From Temnothorax longispinosus (Eukaryota; Arthropoda; Insecta; Hymenoptera; Formicidae), in assembly GCF_030848805.1 (NCBI RefSeq), contig NW_027270069.1, forward strand, positions 62,001 to 126,000: DNA of 64,000 nt. The letters run 5' to 3'. Below the pieces are notes generated by a model. The model was not told the DNA's origin and did not search any database. It saw nothing but the letters and a program-made list of their open reading frames with translations. Both the position numbers and the translations under genes were made by a program. Below are positions 1 through 10,392 of this stretch, in pieces (position 1 is the stretch's first letter; the number at the start of each line of letters is the position of its first letter).

Positions 1-1044
1 AGGTATCACAAGATGGTGTATCCGCTCAGATTAATGTAGGTTTAATGTTTTATAATCGAGGCGATTATCGTAGGGCTTTATGTATTTTCGAAAGCGTATT
101 TGAAAAAAGAAAAGAAATACTAGGATTAAATAATCCTGGCACTTTAGATATTCAGACATACATAGGTAGTGTATCATATGCACAAGGGGCTTATCAAGAA
201 GCTTTAAATACATTTAAAGAAATTTTTCAGAAACAGAAAGAAATACTGGGTTTAAATGACAAGAATACTTTAAGTACAGGGAGTACAATTGCTTTTACGT
301 TGTATACGCTGGGAAGGTATAAAGAAGTTTTTAATATTTGTCAAGAAATTTGTCCAAAGCAAGAAGAAATATTAGAACTAAATGATTTAGATAATTTAGC
401 CACTTACTTTTGCATGGCACTATTATTAGATAAACAAGGTAAACACGAAAAAGCGTTAAATATTTGTAGAACAGTTTTTGAAAAAAAACAAAAAAATATT
501 AGGTGTAAATAACCCAACAGTTTTGCTTGCTCAAAGTAATATAGCGGAGGTACTGGCTCACCAGGGTAAGTATGAAGAGGCATTGAAAATTTATGAAGAG
601 GTTTTCGAGAAGAAGAAAGTGGTTTTAGGTACTGAGCGTATGGGTACTTTGGAGACGTTACATAACATTGCTGAAATATTCGTCAAGCAAAAAAAATTTT
701 ATGAAGCCATGAAAACCTTTCAAGAGATTTGGAATATCCAGAAAAATGTTTTAGGAACAAATAACCCTGATACTCTGCTTACTCAATACAACATTGCAAA
801 TGTACTTTTTTTCCAAGGTAAAGGGATTAGTGCACTTAAAGCCTATGGAGAATGTTTTGATCAAATTAATACTGCTTTTGGACCAAATCATCCCATTGTT
901 TTGGATATTTTAAACAAGGTAAAAGATATTAAATATATATTAAAGTCTACAGGCTACGAACCGCAAGATATTCTACATCTGCAGAAAGATATTAACATTG
1001 CTGCTAGTTATGGTGATATACAAGCGCTGTTCAGCGCTTATTAA
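1..1044 (+). pseudogene. TPR region of a decayed TPR/ankyrin gene, cut by the window edge
   Basis: This reads as a run of 42-residue kinesin-light-chain-type TPR units (pattern FEKRKEILG..NPGTL, then YQEAL). It closely matches the TPR block of the large gene at 30017-33862; base 1 aligns near base 32812. The reading frame opens at base 1 and has an ATG at 45, but nothing marks a true start. The frame changes between about 478 and 512, in two A-runs (8 A and 7 A), after which the TPR pattern continues in another frame to 1044. I therefore call it a pseudogene; a homopolymer sequencing error is the alternative. The gene must continue left of the window. TPR repeats are protein-protein binding scaffolds; no catalytic domain is visible here. 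Confidence 0.75.
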
Positions 1045-1690
1045 AAGATGGAGCTTATGCCAAATGATAAAGACATTGATGGAAGAACAACGTTACACTA
1101 CGCTGTTAGTAAGAACAGGCAAGTGTTGTGAACATCTTACTAAAAAATGGAGCAGATGTTACTCAAGTTACTAATTAATAAAAGTGATACACCATTACAC
1201 ACTGCTACTTCTAAAGGTTACAAAGAAATTGTTGAAGTTTTATTACAACATGTAAGTCATGATAAATTAAACAATTTTATCAATGCTAAAACCGCTGCTA
1301 GCAGCGCTACATTGTTTCGTACGTCGCAGTCAAGAATGATTTTTTGGATATTACCAAGTCCTAATTGAAGCGTGGTGCAATTTATAACATTAAAAATAAT
1401 GAAGGTAAAACACTCTTGATATTTCTAAGGACCAAAATGTTAATGACTTACTGAAACTAGTTAAAAAATTGCTTAAAGATGCAAAAAAATGGTAATGTTG
1501 AAATGATCAGCAAATTAAAAGTGATAAAACTGGATAAGTATATAGTTGTAACAAATGCTCGTAATAATCAAGAAAATACGTTATTGCAATACGTTGCTAT
1601 ATAGCTAATGGACACAAGAATGTTGCGAGTAAATTGTCAGAAATGCTTAAAAAAGTGAGATGAAAATTAACAAGATGTCAATAATACTGA
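1045..1690 (+). pseudogene. Degraded ankyrin-repeat tail following the TPR block
   Basis: After the TPR block the DNA still encodes broken ankyrin repeats in changing frames: TTLHYAV near 1090, and TPLHTATSKGYKEIVEVLL around 1190-1245. A segment near 1500-1660 contains NARN followed by EN, resembling the ankyrin-to-TPR linker of the large gene (about 32700-32800). Several stops and frame changes break it. In the large gene the TPR block is followed by a protease-like domain rather than ankyrin repeats, so the two relatives differ in domain order. Function is probably lost. Confidence 0.6.
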
Positions 1691-2297
1691 GAGAAATATT
1701 AAAATCTTAAAACTTTAATTAATGCTGTTAAATTATTTATATGTAACCTAAGTTAATTATTTTAATGAAATTGAGCATCGGTGGTTTGTTATCAAAAATA
1801 GAGTTAGAGAAAATATCTACGTCTTATCGTCATGCTATTGACTCCTATTGTTATGCTTTCCTTTAATTGTTTTGACTATATTATGAGAAAGGCTACAAAG
1901 CACCACTGTTTATTTTGTAATATAGTTGCATTAAGACCTAAACCCTAAAGTTATGCAAGAATTTTTTTATACAAAAACCATTGGAGATGCTATGATATAC
2001 GTCCAAGAAACAAAAATTTTTAGGTATAATAATATTTTTCTCATTAATTAACTTATAAAACCTATTGATTCTTTATGTGCTATTAAATTAAGTTGTGTCT
2101 AGTACATCCACTTTTTTACACGTCATTTAGAATTTTTTTAAAAATAAAAGTGTTATAAATATCTTTTGTTAGCATTCTGCTTTTCTCTCTTTAAAAGTAT
2201 TGTTTTTTTTTATATTTAGTTTCCAGTCCACTTGGCCGCTTAATAATCTTTTTACTAATGCGTTTTTTAAATGCGCATTATAATCAAAATTTTGCTC
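1691..2297. other. AT-rich intergenic stretch, nothing recognised
   Basis: No coding frame, RNA gene or clear repeat boundary was recognised between the ankyrin relic and the helicase relic. Confidence 0.5.
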
Positions 2298-2575
2298 TTA
2301 TGTTTTGTCTGAAAGTACAAGTCTTTTCTTATTTTGAGATGTAATAAAAAATAATACATGTCTTTCAGCTCCAATGTGTGCAGTCCTGCCTATGCGATGG
2401 ATATAGTCATAGATCAGCTTGCGATTGAAGGTAACTGATAACGTGTAGGATGTAGGAAATATCAAAATCACGAGGTGCAACATCTGTTGTAAACACGATT
2501 ATTTTAATTGCGGCCACGATAAAAAGAATTGACGATTCTTTCTTTCGCGTTTGTGCAGTCTTAAATCACCATCTG
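2298..2575 (-). pseudogene. DEAD-box RNA helicase fragment (helicase C-terminal motifs)
   Basis: On the minus strand two frames together show the conserved end of a DEAD-box helicase. One carries FTTDVAPRDFDI (motif V, usually TDVAARGLDI) and, further upstream, a KRERK stretch. The other carries YDYIHRIGRTAHIG (motif VI, usually YIHRxGRTARxG). The frame changes between motifs V and VI, and the usual ARGLDI is changed to PRDFDI. No other helicase motifs were found. This is a short decayed relic of an ATP-dependent RNA helicase gene, perhaps a processed copy. The member of the family cannot be named. Confidence 0.6.
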
Positions 2576-2899
2576 TTGTTAAAACACTATAGAGGAAGTA
2601 TAGGTATTGTGTGGGATACCCTAAGCCTTTTTTTAAGATAATTTGACTATCAAAAATTAATTATTAAAGATAACTGAACTCAGTTTTCACTGAGTTGTAA
2701 TGCTAAATGTTTGTGATAAGGTATTCCTATCAAATTTTGTTTATTTATAATAAGTTTAATGTTATATTAATTTTTTTAGGATAAATTTCAGAGTGGTAAT
2801 GTAGATGTACATGTCGGATAATGCGGATCAGCTTATTAATTTTGTAAAAAAATAATTTTTTCGTATTTTTTATGCATATTAGGAAAACTATGTGCCTAA

Positions 2900-2990
2900 T
2901 ATGCATAAAATGTGCGTGCGTGCATGCGTGAGTGGGTGTGTGTGTATGGTTATGTTTCTGTGTGAGTGTGTATGTGTTGAGTGACTGCTT
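2900..2990. repeat. GT-rich microsatellite
   Basis: Imperfect TGTG/TGCG-rich tract. Short reading frames here on both strands are low complexity and are not genes. Confidence 0.8.
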
Positions 2991-3409
2991 GAGTGTTATA
3001 AACAATGTGCATATTTCTACAGTTGTACGGGTAGGCTTCATAGCAACAATTTGTTGGTGCCTTACCCTTTGCTTGTGTGCAATAAAGATAATAATAATAT
3101 CGTACTCCATTTTTAAAAACTGAAATTTTGACTAAAAACTCCTATAAGAATATAACTAAACCGCATCATTTTATTCTAGGATTATCGTAATATGATCTCC
3201 ATGTCATAAATGATGTGTTCAAAATTTACTTTAACTATCTTTTCTGAAGAAAAATAAAAAAGTAGCATTTGATAACATCAAAAAAAAGTGTTCCTAATAT
3301 CGCACCCTTACATATTTTTGTAAAAAATACAATTATGACACACAATTTATGCTGAAAATAGAAACAACTCAAAATAGAACACACATAAGGTTGGTAAAGA
3401 TATCCTCTT

Positions 3410-3814
3410 TTAAGGGGATCCTAAAGTTGTCTGTAATACCGACATTTGTTTTGGCGTCAACTTGCCAAAACATTCGCTTTATATAACAATTCTACAATAT
3501 ATTGTTACAAAAAGACTGTGGCGACAAAAAAGTTACCTGTAAAAAAAGCATTATTGCAAATTAATTCCCGCATATCACGCGGGGCTAGTAGTGCTAGTGC
3601 ACGTTTGCAATAATCCTTTTTCACAGATAACTTTTTTCTTTAGAGTCTAAACCTAATTCTGACAACGGTATCGTATTTTTGGATGTAATCCGCTGTCCAC
3701 GTCACATTTTTTTGTAACAATACATTGTAGAATTTTTATATAAAGCAAATGTTTTTTGACAAGTTGACGCCAAAACAAATGTCGGTATTACAGACAACTT
3801 TAGGATCCCCTTAA
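3410..3814. mobile_element. TTAA-flanked MITE with about 100-bp inverted ends
   Basis: The ends are TTAAGGGGATCC and its reverse complement. The inverted arms extend about 100 bp (roughly 3412-3522 and 3713-3812) and share the stretch GTCTGTAATACCGACATTTG. Each end carries TTAA, the target duplication typical of piggyBac-type elements. No transposase is present, so it is a nonautonomous copy. The superfamily call rests only on TTAA. Confidence 0.7.
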
Positions 3815-4167
3815 CAATTAAGAAACCCCATAAGAGGTTTCACGGACTATATATAGAGTGGGGTGAAGTGATCAGCATCCTGCCCGGCCGATTTACTTCC
3901 GGAAAAAGATCTTTTTTACTCATTGGACAGGAGGCTGAGGGAGCGTCAGAGGTATTCTAGAGGCAGACCTGTTAGGAAAAATGGGTAGTATAATAAACAT
4001 TCCCAAAGGTTAAAATTAGGAATATCACAAGGAAGGAATATAACCGATTAAAGCATCGCAATAATGGTTAGCAACAAATATCTCTAATTTAAGAATGAAA
4101 TTAGACACAATATCACATGTTTTTATAACAGAAATTCGTTTTTTTATATTATACATATTTTTTTTGC
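3815..4167. other. Intergenic stretch, nothing recognised
   Basis: AT-rich DNA between a MITE and composite repeat copy A; no gene or structured repeat was recognised. Confidence 0.5.
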
Positions 4168-4558
4168 TGTATTATTAATGACAAAAAGACATCTCTTGCG
4201 AAATTCCGAAACTTCGTTGAAACTATAATATGTACACGCCACTTTTTATATCACAATTGACTGAAATAAAACAAAAGATCGTTCAAAGCGTTGTTCAACA
4301 GCTTTCACTGCTCACTGACAGAATGTAACACGTAACAGCCAATATTGTAGGGCGCGGAATTAGGAACAAGGGCGATATTATAGGTACAGTTTCCCTAACG
4401 ATCAAGTAATCTGTAATAATTATTATATACATATTTATTACATTATGTATTATATATTTATTTTATTATAATTTATTACAAACTCTAATTTTTGTGCTTT
4501 TGAAAACAGTATAATACAAATGTATGTAACATGTTCAAAACTTTTACTCATAATAATA

Positions 4559-6243
4559 TACAGGGTGTCACTTAATTCGTGCTTACTATTTACACAGCAA
4601 TATTTCTTATGAAAAATTGAGTCAAAAAGTCTTGATCTATCTTTTTCTATAATGTTTAATAAAGTAGCAATTATTGAGTAAAGTCAATGCAAGTAGTTAT
4701 CGTTAAGACGGAAAGAAGGATGGGAAGTCTCAATTCTTTATCGACTTCCAACGAGTCAATGAAGTCACAGAAATAGACGCGTAATTCCTCGTTACGGATC
4801 TTCGCAACACTCAATAAGTTGCGGGAACTTGGTGTCTTTCAATGCTGGACCTGAAAAACGGATAAGCGCCTTTATCTTCGAAAAACAGAAATATTACCGT
4901 GTTTATCATGCGAGCAAAAGCCTGATGCAATTCACGGTCAGGCCGTTTCAGACTGCACTTCGCACCCGCAATGTTCCAACGCCTATTGGACACCGTACTC
5001 GGATCAGAGCTGGAACTCAACGTGTTTGTCTGCCTGGATATCATCGTTAGACGAATCTTCGACGAATATCTCTGCGTATTACTAGAACTGTCTCCGAAAA
5101 GCGCGCCTCCGACTCAATCCCGACAAGTGCCGCTTCTGTGTTAATCGCATTAACTATCTCGGACACCTCATTTACTGCGAGGAGGACATCCGGATCGACC
5201 TGAGAAGATCAGTGCCATCACAAATTGGTCCGTCCCACAGAACGTACGGCAAAACATACGACAGTTCCTGCGAGTGGGATCTTGGTATTGCCAATTTACC
5301 GAAAGATTCGCCATCATCTTCGTCCCGCTGATCGCACTTACACGTAAACAGTCCAAATGAATCTAGGAAATCGCCGAACAGATCGCGTTCGATCAACTAA
5401 ACCCTGTGACCACCGGTGCTAATATGACCCGACTTCACGCGGCAGTTCATTCTTATACAGACAGATATCCAACAAGATTGGTGGCCGTCTTGACACAATA
5501 CATCCCGGAAGGAGAGCGGATAATCGCATATGCAAATCGCACCCTCAATAAGGCCAAACATAATTATCTGGACTGGAGTATCTGGCCGTCGCGCGTCGTC
5601 TGGGGCATAATGTAGATGCGTGGCTTCCTAAAGGGATACCATTTTACTATTATCACCGATAATCAATTCTTACGATGACTCCAAATGCTGAAGTCCTTCG
5701 TTGGGGTGCTGGTCTTTCGAACTCCAGCAATATGATTTCGAATTAAAATGCCGGAAGGACACTCAAGAAGATGGCCTGTCACGTCAACCTGGGATCCACG
5801 CCGTTATCAAACTATGAAGCGCATGATACTAATGTATGTATAGCACTCCGCGAAGACTGCACCCCAGGACGTACCGGACTTCAAGATAAAGTGCGGCCGA
5901 CTGTTCAAGCATGTGCTAGCACAACTTTGACTTTAAGAAAACGCCGACGGAAGGACAGTGGAAGAAGTACATCCTTAAGGAACAACAGATTTCGAACCGC
6001 TATCATGCATCCACCGCCAAATATTTGGATATCTGGAGATAGCCGAAACGATTGCGCGAATTGCAGTATAATTCTACTTGCCCGAGATGTTTCGCGACAT
6101 TGCACAGTATATGTGCGGCAATGCCAGAACTGTCTCGTGCACAGACCGTCAAGGAGAAGCCCCAGCAGAAATTAAGACTTTTTAGTTTATTTTGACGAGT
6201 ATTACATGCTCCTAAAATTTGATACTTTTTTAAACACCCTGTA
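4559..6243 (+). mobile_element. Decayed Ty3/gypsy-type pol fragment, copy A
   Basis: Broken frames show the reverse-transcriptase to integrase order of a Ty3/gypsy pol. Around 4730-5200 there is RT-like sequence (YRVYHASKSLMQF, ELNVFVCL, then CRFCVNRINYLGH). RNase H-like sequence lies at 5420-5600 (ERIIAYANRTLNKA, NYLDW). At about 5960-6170 there is the zinc-binding start of an integrase (YVRQCQNCLVHRPS). The protease, the integrase core and the LTRs are absent. The YxDD catalytic pair of RT is not intact. The fragment is bounded by TACAGGGTGT and ACACCCTGTA, an inverted pair shared with the two other copies. It cannot be active. Confidence 0.75.
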
Positions 6244-7395
6244 TATTATTGTAATTTTTATAGTATTATTTTATAGTTTGTTGAATATTATAGATTTACT
6301 AAATAATACAATACATACAGAAACATCGACAAATACAAATATGCAAATATTATGATTTCCTTGGAAGACTAATTACTAAATAAGGAAATAATAATTCTGT
6401 CAAGTATGTATACACGTATAATATACTATATAAACGTCTTATAGAAATAGCATTTGCTACTTATAAAATGTTATAATTGCAAAATACATTACCATACATC
6501 AATATCTATAGAAGAAAGAAAAATACATAAGCGTTCAAATATCGTTGATATTATTAACGTCACTAAGGAAATGTCAAATTCGAAAGAAATTAAAGTAAAA
6601 TGAAAGAAAAGATAAAAAAATTAGAATTCATGTTAAAACTGAAAGATATATGATGCGGAAGTAAATATGAATATTAGATAAAGGCAGTAGATAAATTTTT
6701 CCACGAACAACAGCAAATTTTTTTAAAGCGCAAGTACGTCTGTTTTAAGTAAATGCCAAAGGCAGATAGTACTATTTTCAAACAACATTGCCTTTATATT
6801 TTTCTATTCTTAGAGCTTATAAAAATTTAGCGCTTTTAAACTATTTTGCCTGTCTAATCTTAAAACATAAGAACGACTTACACCTTTTATCTAACTCCAG
6901 GCATTCAAAATATAGCATTTAAAATATTAAAATTAAAACTAGAACACTGAGAGAAATTGATAAATATTGTATTATGTATTTTATGTTTAGACAAAATGTT
7001 TTTAAAAACACATTTACTTTGTGATTCGACAAGCGATAGAGTTGTAGATTTTCAAAATATGGGGTTAGATAACATGTATATTAAACAACATTTATATATA
7101 CTTGCATGCTATGTGGTTATAATGCTATAGAGCTATACGCCATTTTTAGAAAAGATATGCCATTGGTATATTTTTTTATATTCTACGTTTGATAGTTCTT
7201 GTTTATTAAATACTTTACATAAGACTATAATAGGCTTAAGAAATATTGGTTTATAAAAGTTTATGTGTTTATACCTTAAATATAAATTCCAATTTTGTAA
7301 AGCCGTTTGAATTTTTACATATCAGTATTGGAAAGTAGTACTTTGAAAATAATAATAAAAAATATTTTTTATAAAAAAATAAATCCGCTTGTATG
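6244..7395. other. Noncoding body of composite repeat copy A
   Basis: AT-rich sequence without a reading frame. The part to about 6720 is shared with copy C; about 6390-7190 is missing from copy B, where an (AT)n tract stands instead. Confidence 0.6.
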
Positions 7396-7525
7396 TATAA
7401 AAAATTGAAATAAAAAGGGCCAATAACCGAGCAAGAAAGATGTTAAATAATTACTTATTAAAGATGTTAAGTAAGTAATTATTTAACATCTTTCGTTGCT
7501 CAGTTTTTATTTCAATATTTTATAT
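7396..7525. repeat. Hairpin repeat (MITE-like) in copy A
   Basis: The arms read GATGTTAAATAATTACTTA and the reverse complement; outer arms include TTGAAATAAAAAG and its complement. The right arm is shorter than in the sister copy at 18384-18524, where the hairpin is fuller (GGGCCAATAAC pairs with GTTATTGGCTC). Confidence 0.7.
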
Positions 7526-7837
7526 ATTTATTAGAGCATCATTACATATTTGAAACACGAAACGGATATGCTTGAAATTCAGACATCTATTGATAACAAA
7601 TATTTCCGTTAATATAGAATGGTAATTTCTGTATTAACAGAAATATATTTGGCCAAGTGCATATTCCAACTTCTCTATTTCCACTGTATAGAAAAAAAAT
7701 GTATACAAAATTGTTTGAAACTTTATTTATTATTAAGCAACCTAACATAATGCAAAATATTACAAACATTATTTCAAAAATTGGAACTACCATAATTAAA
7801 TAAAAAATGTTCATGTTTACCAATTATGTATGTATAC

Positions 7838-8080
7838 CTATATGTCCGAGCTAAAGTCAGATTTGCTCGTAACTGTAAACTTGCAAGCCTGTCAGAAGAT
7901 ATTAAATAAACAATGTTTATTAAAATGACTATAAAATCATCAATTACAATGTAGACAAATGTTTTATAAATTTTTTTAGATTTTTTGAAATACTTTAAAA
8001 TAGGGAAAAATAGTGTTAAACGTGACAGACTCACGTATGCACTTAAAAAATACCAAAAAAACGCATGCACTTTAAGAGTT
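7838..8080. mobile_element. TTAA MITE remnant lacking its left end
   Basis: Same element as 23673-23945. The right inverted end (GCATGCACTTTAAGAG) is present, but the left end (TTAACCCTTAAGGTGCATAC) is deleted in this copy. The long minus-strand frame across it is AT-rich and noncoding in appearance. Confidence 0.6.
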
Positions 8081-8404
8081 AGCTATAAATATCCACGTAA
8101 CTGGTACATTTTAACTGGTAGTAGGTAGTATAAAAAATCATATTTATTTTTAATCATTGTTTTTCTTTAACGAGTACAGCATCATCGAAATTAATATTAC
8201 TACTCAATATTGTATTTGCATTTGTAAATGTAAATATATTACTTTATCGATGTGTAATTTATCGATTACATATCAATGTATTTTTATATTTTAAAATAAA
8301 TAAAATTTGTATTTTTTTACTTATGTCCATATGTGTTGAATTGAATATTTTTTCTTTGAATATTTAATTAATATAATATTTCTTATGATTTATAATAATA
8401 TTAA

Positions 8405-8609
8405 CTTTAGAGAGCATATGTGGGGTAATACGTTACCCCACGCGAAATTAGGAAGGTTTTAGTTTTCATACCGAGACCCTAACCATAACTCAGTTTAGTC
8501 ATCCGGCAGTCGACCTCCGTCTTTCAGCGAGTGCGTTAGATCCGTGCAGCAGCTGTGACCAAAAAAGAAAATTGTTTGGGGTAACGTATTACCCCATATG
8601 CCTCTAAAG
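8405..8609. mobile_element. Small foldback MITE
   Basis: Inverted ends CTTTAGAGAGCATATG and CATATGCCTCTAAAG are followed by the near-palindrome GGGGTAATACGTTACCCC on both sides. An extra copy of the GGGTAACGTATTACCCC core lies just outside at about 8613-8630. No coding sequence. Confidence 0.65.
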
Positions 8610-9126
8610 AGCAGGGTAACGTATTACCCCACTCAGCCGTTTACGCTCGATATTTACCACAGTAAGTATATTTCAGATTTTTTGAGAAAATAACTCGTTT
8701 TGGCGTATTATACAAATTGTTACATTGTACAACTGGATGGATGGACTGTGCGTATGTACAGCAGTACATAAATTGAATTTTTTACAGAAAATGACCCTGT
8801 GCTGTTCTTGCACAGCAACTGATTAAAACTTTGTAAAGTTTTTGTGGCGTTAATTTTACTGTTTTCATATACTTTTATAACTTTTGACTACCTTTCAAAT
8901 AAATAATAATTGACAGAATCTGTTTTACTTTCCATTTCTTGCGATTTTTCCCATAAGAGTTTTTCGTAATTTCCTCTACTTCAGACGTTCAAAGAAATGT
9001 GTTTTTTTTTTTAAGAAACGAAAAATCGCTTACATGCCCTTAAAGGTTGTCTATGTCTTTCAAAATCCATTAGAATTTTTAAAATCGGTGATTTATGAAA
9101 TTTCATAAAAAACTACAGGGATAAAG
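8610..9126. other. Intergenic stretch, nothing recognised
   Basis: Short spacer between two foldback elements; no gene seen. Confidence 0.5.
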
Positions 9127-9875
9127 TTCCGAAAACGGCCCCCCTCCGATTTCGATGAAACTTTGTGAAAAGCTTCGTCTTGGGTTAAAATGAAAGCCCT
9201 TAAAAGGTATTTTGGCGACTTCTATGATAAATCCATTTTTTAAGATAAAATGATAAAAAATATAGGGCTGTTCTTCCAAAAACATCCGTGCTCCGATTTA
9301 GGTAAAACTTTGTGAATAGGTTCCTTTTAGATAAAAAAGACATGGTAAATGTCTAGATTAAGGGCCCCCATTGTGTGAGTAAACTTACGAGTGTGGGCGG
9401 GGGGGCAGAGCCAACCCGTGCACCTGGCGGTGTGGGTTGGGCAAGGGGGGCTTTGCTCCTCCCCCCACACCCCCCATTGTGTGAGTAAACCTACGAGTGT
9501 GGGCGGGGGGAGCAAAGCCCCTCCCCCGCACCCTCCCCCATACTCCTTCGGCGTGTCCGGATCGGAAATGTATTTCGCTTTAAGCGTGAACTTAAGCCCC
9601 CCCCCCCACACTCGTAGGTTTACTCACACGATGGGGGCCCTTAATCTAGACATTTACCATGTCTTTTTTGTCTAAAAAAAACCTATTCACAAAGTTTCAC
9701 CTAAATCGGAGCGCGGACATTTTCGGAAGAACAGCCCTATATTTTTTACCATTTTATCTTAAAAAATGGCTTTATTATAGGAGTCACCAAAATTCCTTTT
9801 AAGGGCTTTCATTTTAACCCAAGACGAAGCTTTTCACAAAGTTTCATCGAAATCGGAGGGGGGCCGTTTTCGGAA
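9127..9875. mobile_element. Foldback element with about 290-bp arms
   Basis: The left arm (about 9127-9418) and right arm (about 9592-9875) are inverted copies starting TTCCGAAAACGGCC and ending GGCCGTTTTCGGAA. The middle is GC-rich and holds a further copy of GTGTGAGTAAACCTACGAG next to G/C runs. The overlapping opposite-strand reading frames in the middle are a by-product of this symmetry. No transposase. Confidence 0.75.
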
Positions 9876-9959
9876 TTCCACCCTCTTTTTTCGTGTATTA
9901 TTAATGACAAAAAACATCTCTTACGAAATTTCGAAACTTCGTTGAAACTATAATATGTA

Positions 9960-10061
9960 TAGTAGGCGTCATTAATGCCTTTCACCTGAAGCATAGTACA
10001 TGTAACGTGCACTATAGAAATCCTAAGAACACAGCTAGAAAGGCATTAATGACGCTTTCTG
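9960..10061. mobile_element. 102-bp MITE with TA target duplication
   Basis: The ends TAGTAGGCGTCATTAATGCC and GGCATTAATGACGCTTTCTG form an imperfect terminal inverted repeat. TA flanks both sides (9958-9959 and 10062-10063). The matching place in copy A (ATATGTACACGCC near 4230) has a single TA and no insert, so the insertion is read directly. TA suggests a Tc1/mariner-type or similar transposase acting in trans. Confidence 0.8.
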
Positions 10062-10392
10062 TACACGCCACTTTTTATATCAACAGTTAACTGAAATAAA
10101 ACAAAAAATCGTTCAAAGCAGCGTTGTTCAACAGCTTCCACTGCTCACTGACAGAATGTAACACGTAACAGCCAATATTGTAGGGCGCAGAATTAGGAAC
10201 AAGGGCGATATTGTAGGTACAGTTTCCCTAACAATCAAGTAATCTGTAATAATTATTATATTACATATTTATTACATTATGTATTATATATATATTTTAT
10301 TATAATTTATTACAAACTCTAATTTTTGTGCTTTTGAAAACAGTGTAATACAGATGTATGTAACATGTTCAAAACTTTTACTTATAATAATA

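Larger units (their letters stand above)
4168..8404 (+). repeat. Composite dispersed repeat, copy A (uninterrupted)
   Basis: This unit of about 4.2 kb matches 9894-24272 (copy B) once B's insertions are removed, and its left 2.5 kb matches 37045-39415 (copy C). All copies lie in the same orientation. Homology with B begins at GTATTATTAATGAC and ends near ATAATAATATTAA. It contains a pol fragment (4559-6243), a hairpin (7396-7525) and a decayed TTAA MITE (about 7838-8080). Copy A keeps the empty target sites of both large insertions seen in copy B: GTAGTAC at 7335-7341, and CATTACATATTTG near 7545. It also has about 800 bp (roughly 6390-7190) that copy B lacks. Confidence 0.75.

Noticed and set aside
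9327..9675. Gly/Pro-rich 94-codon frames on both strands
   Set aside because: They arise from G/C runs in the core of a foldback element.
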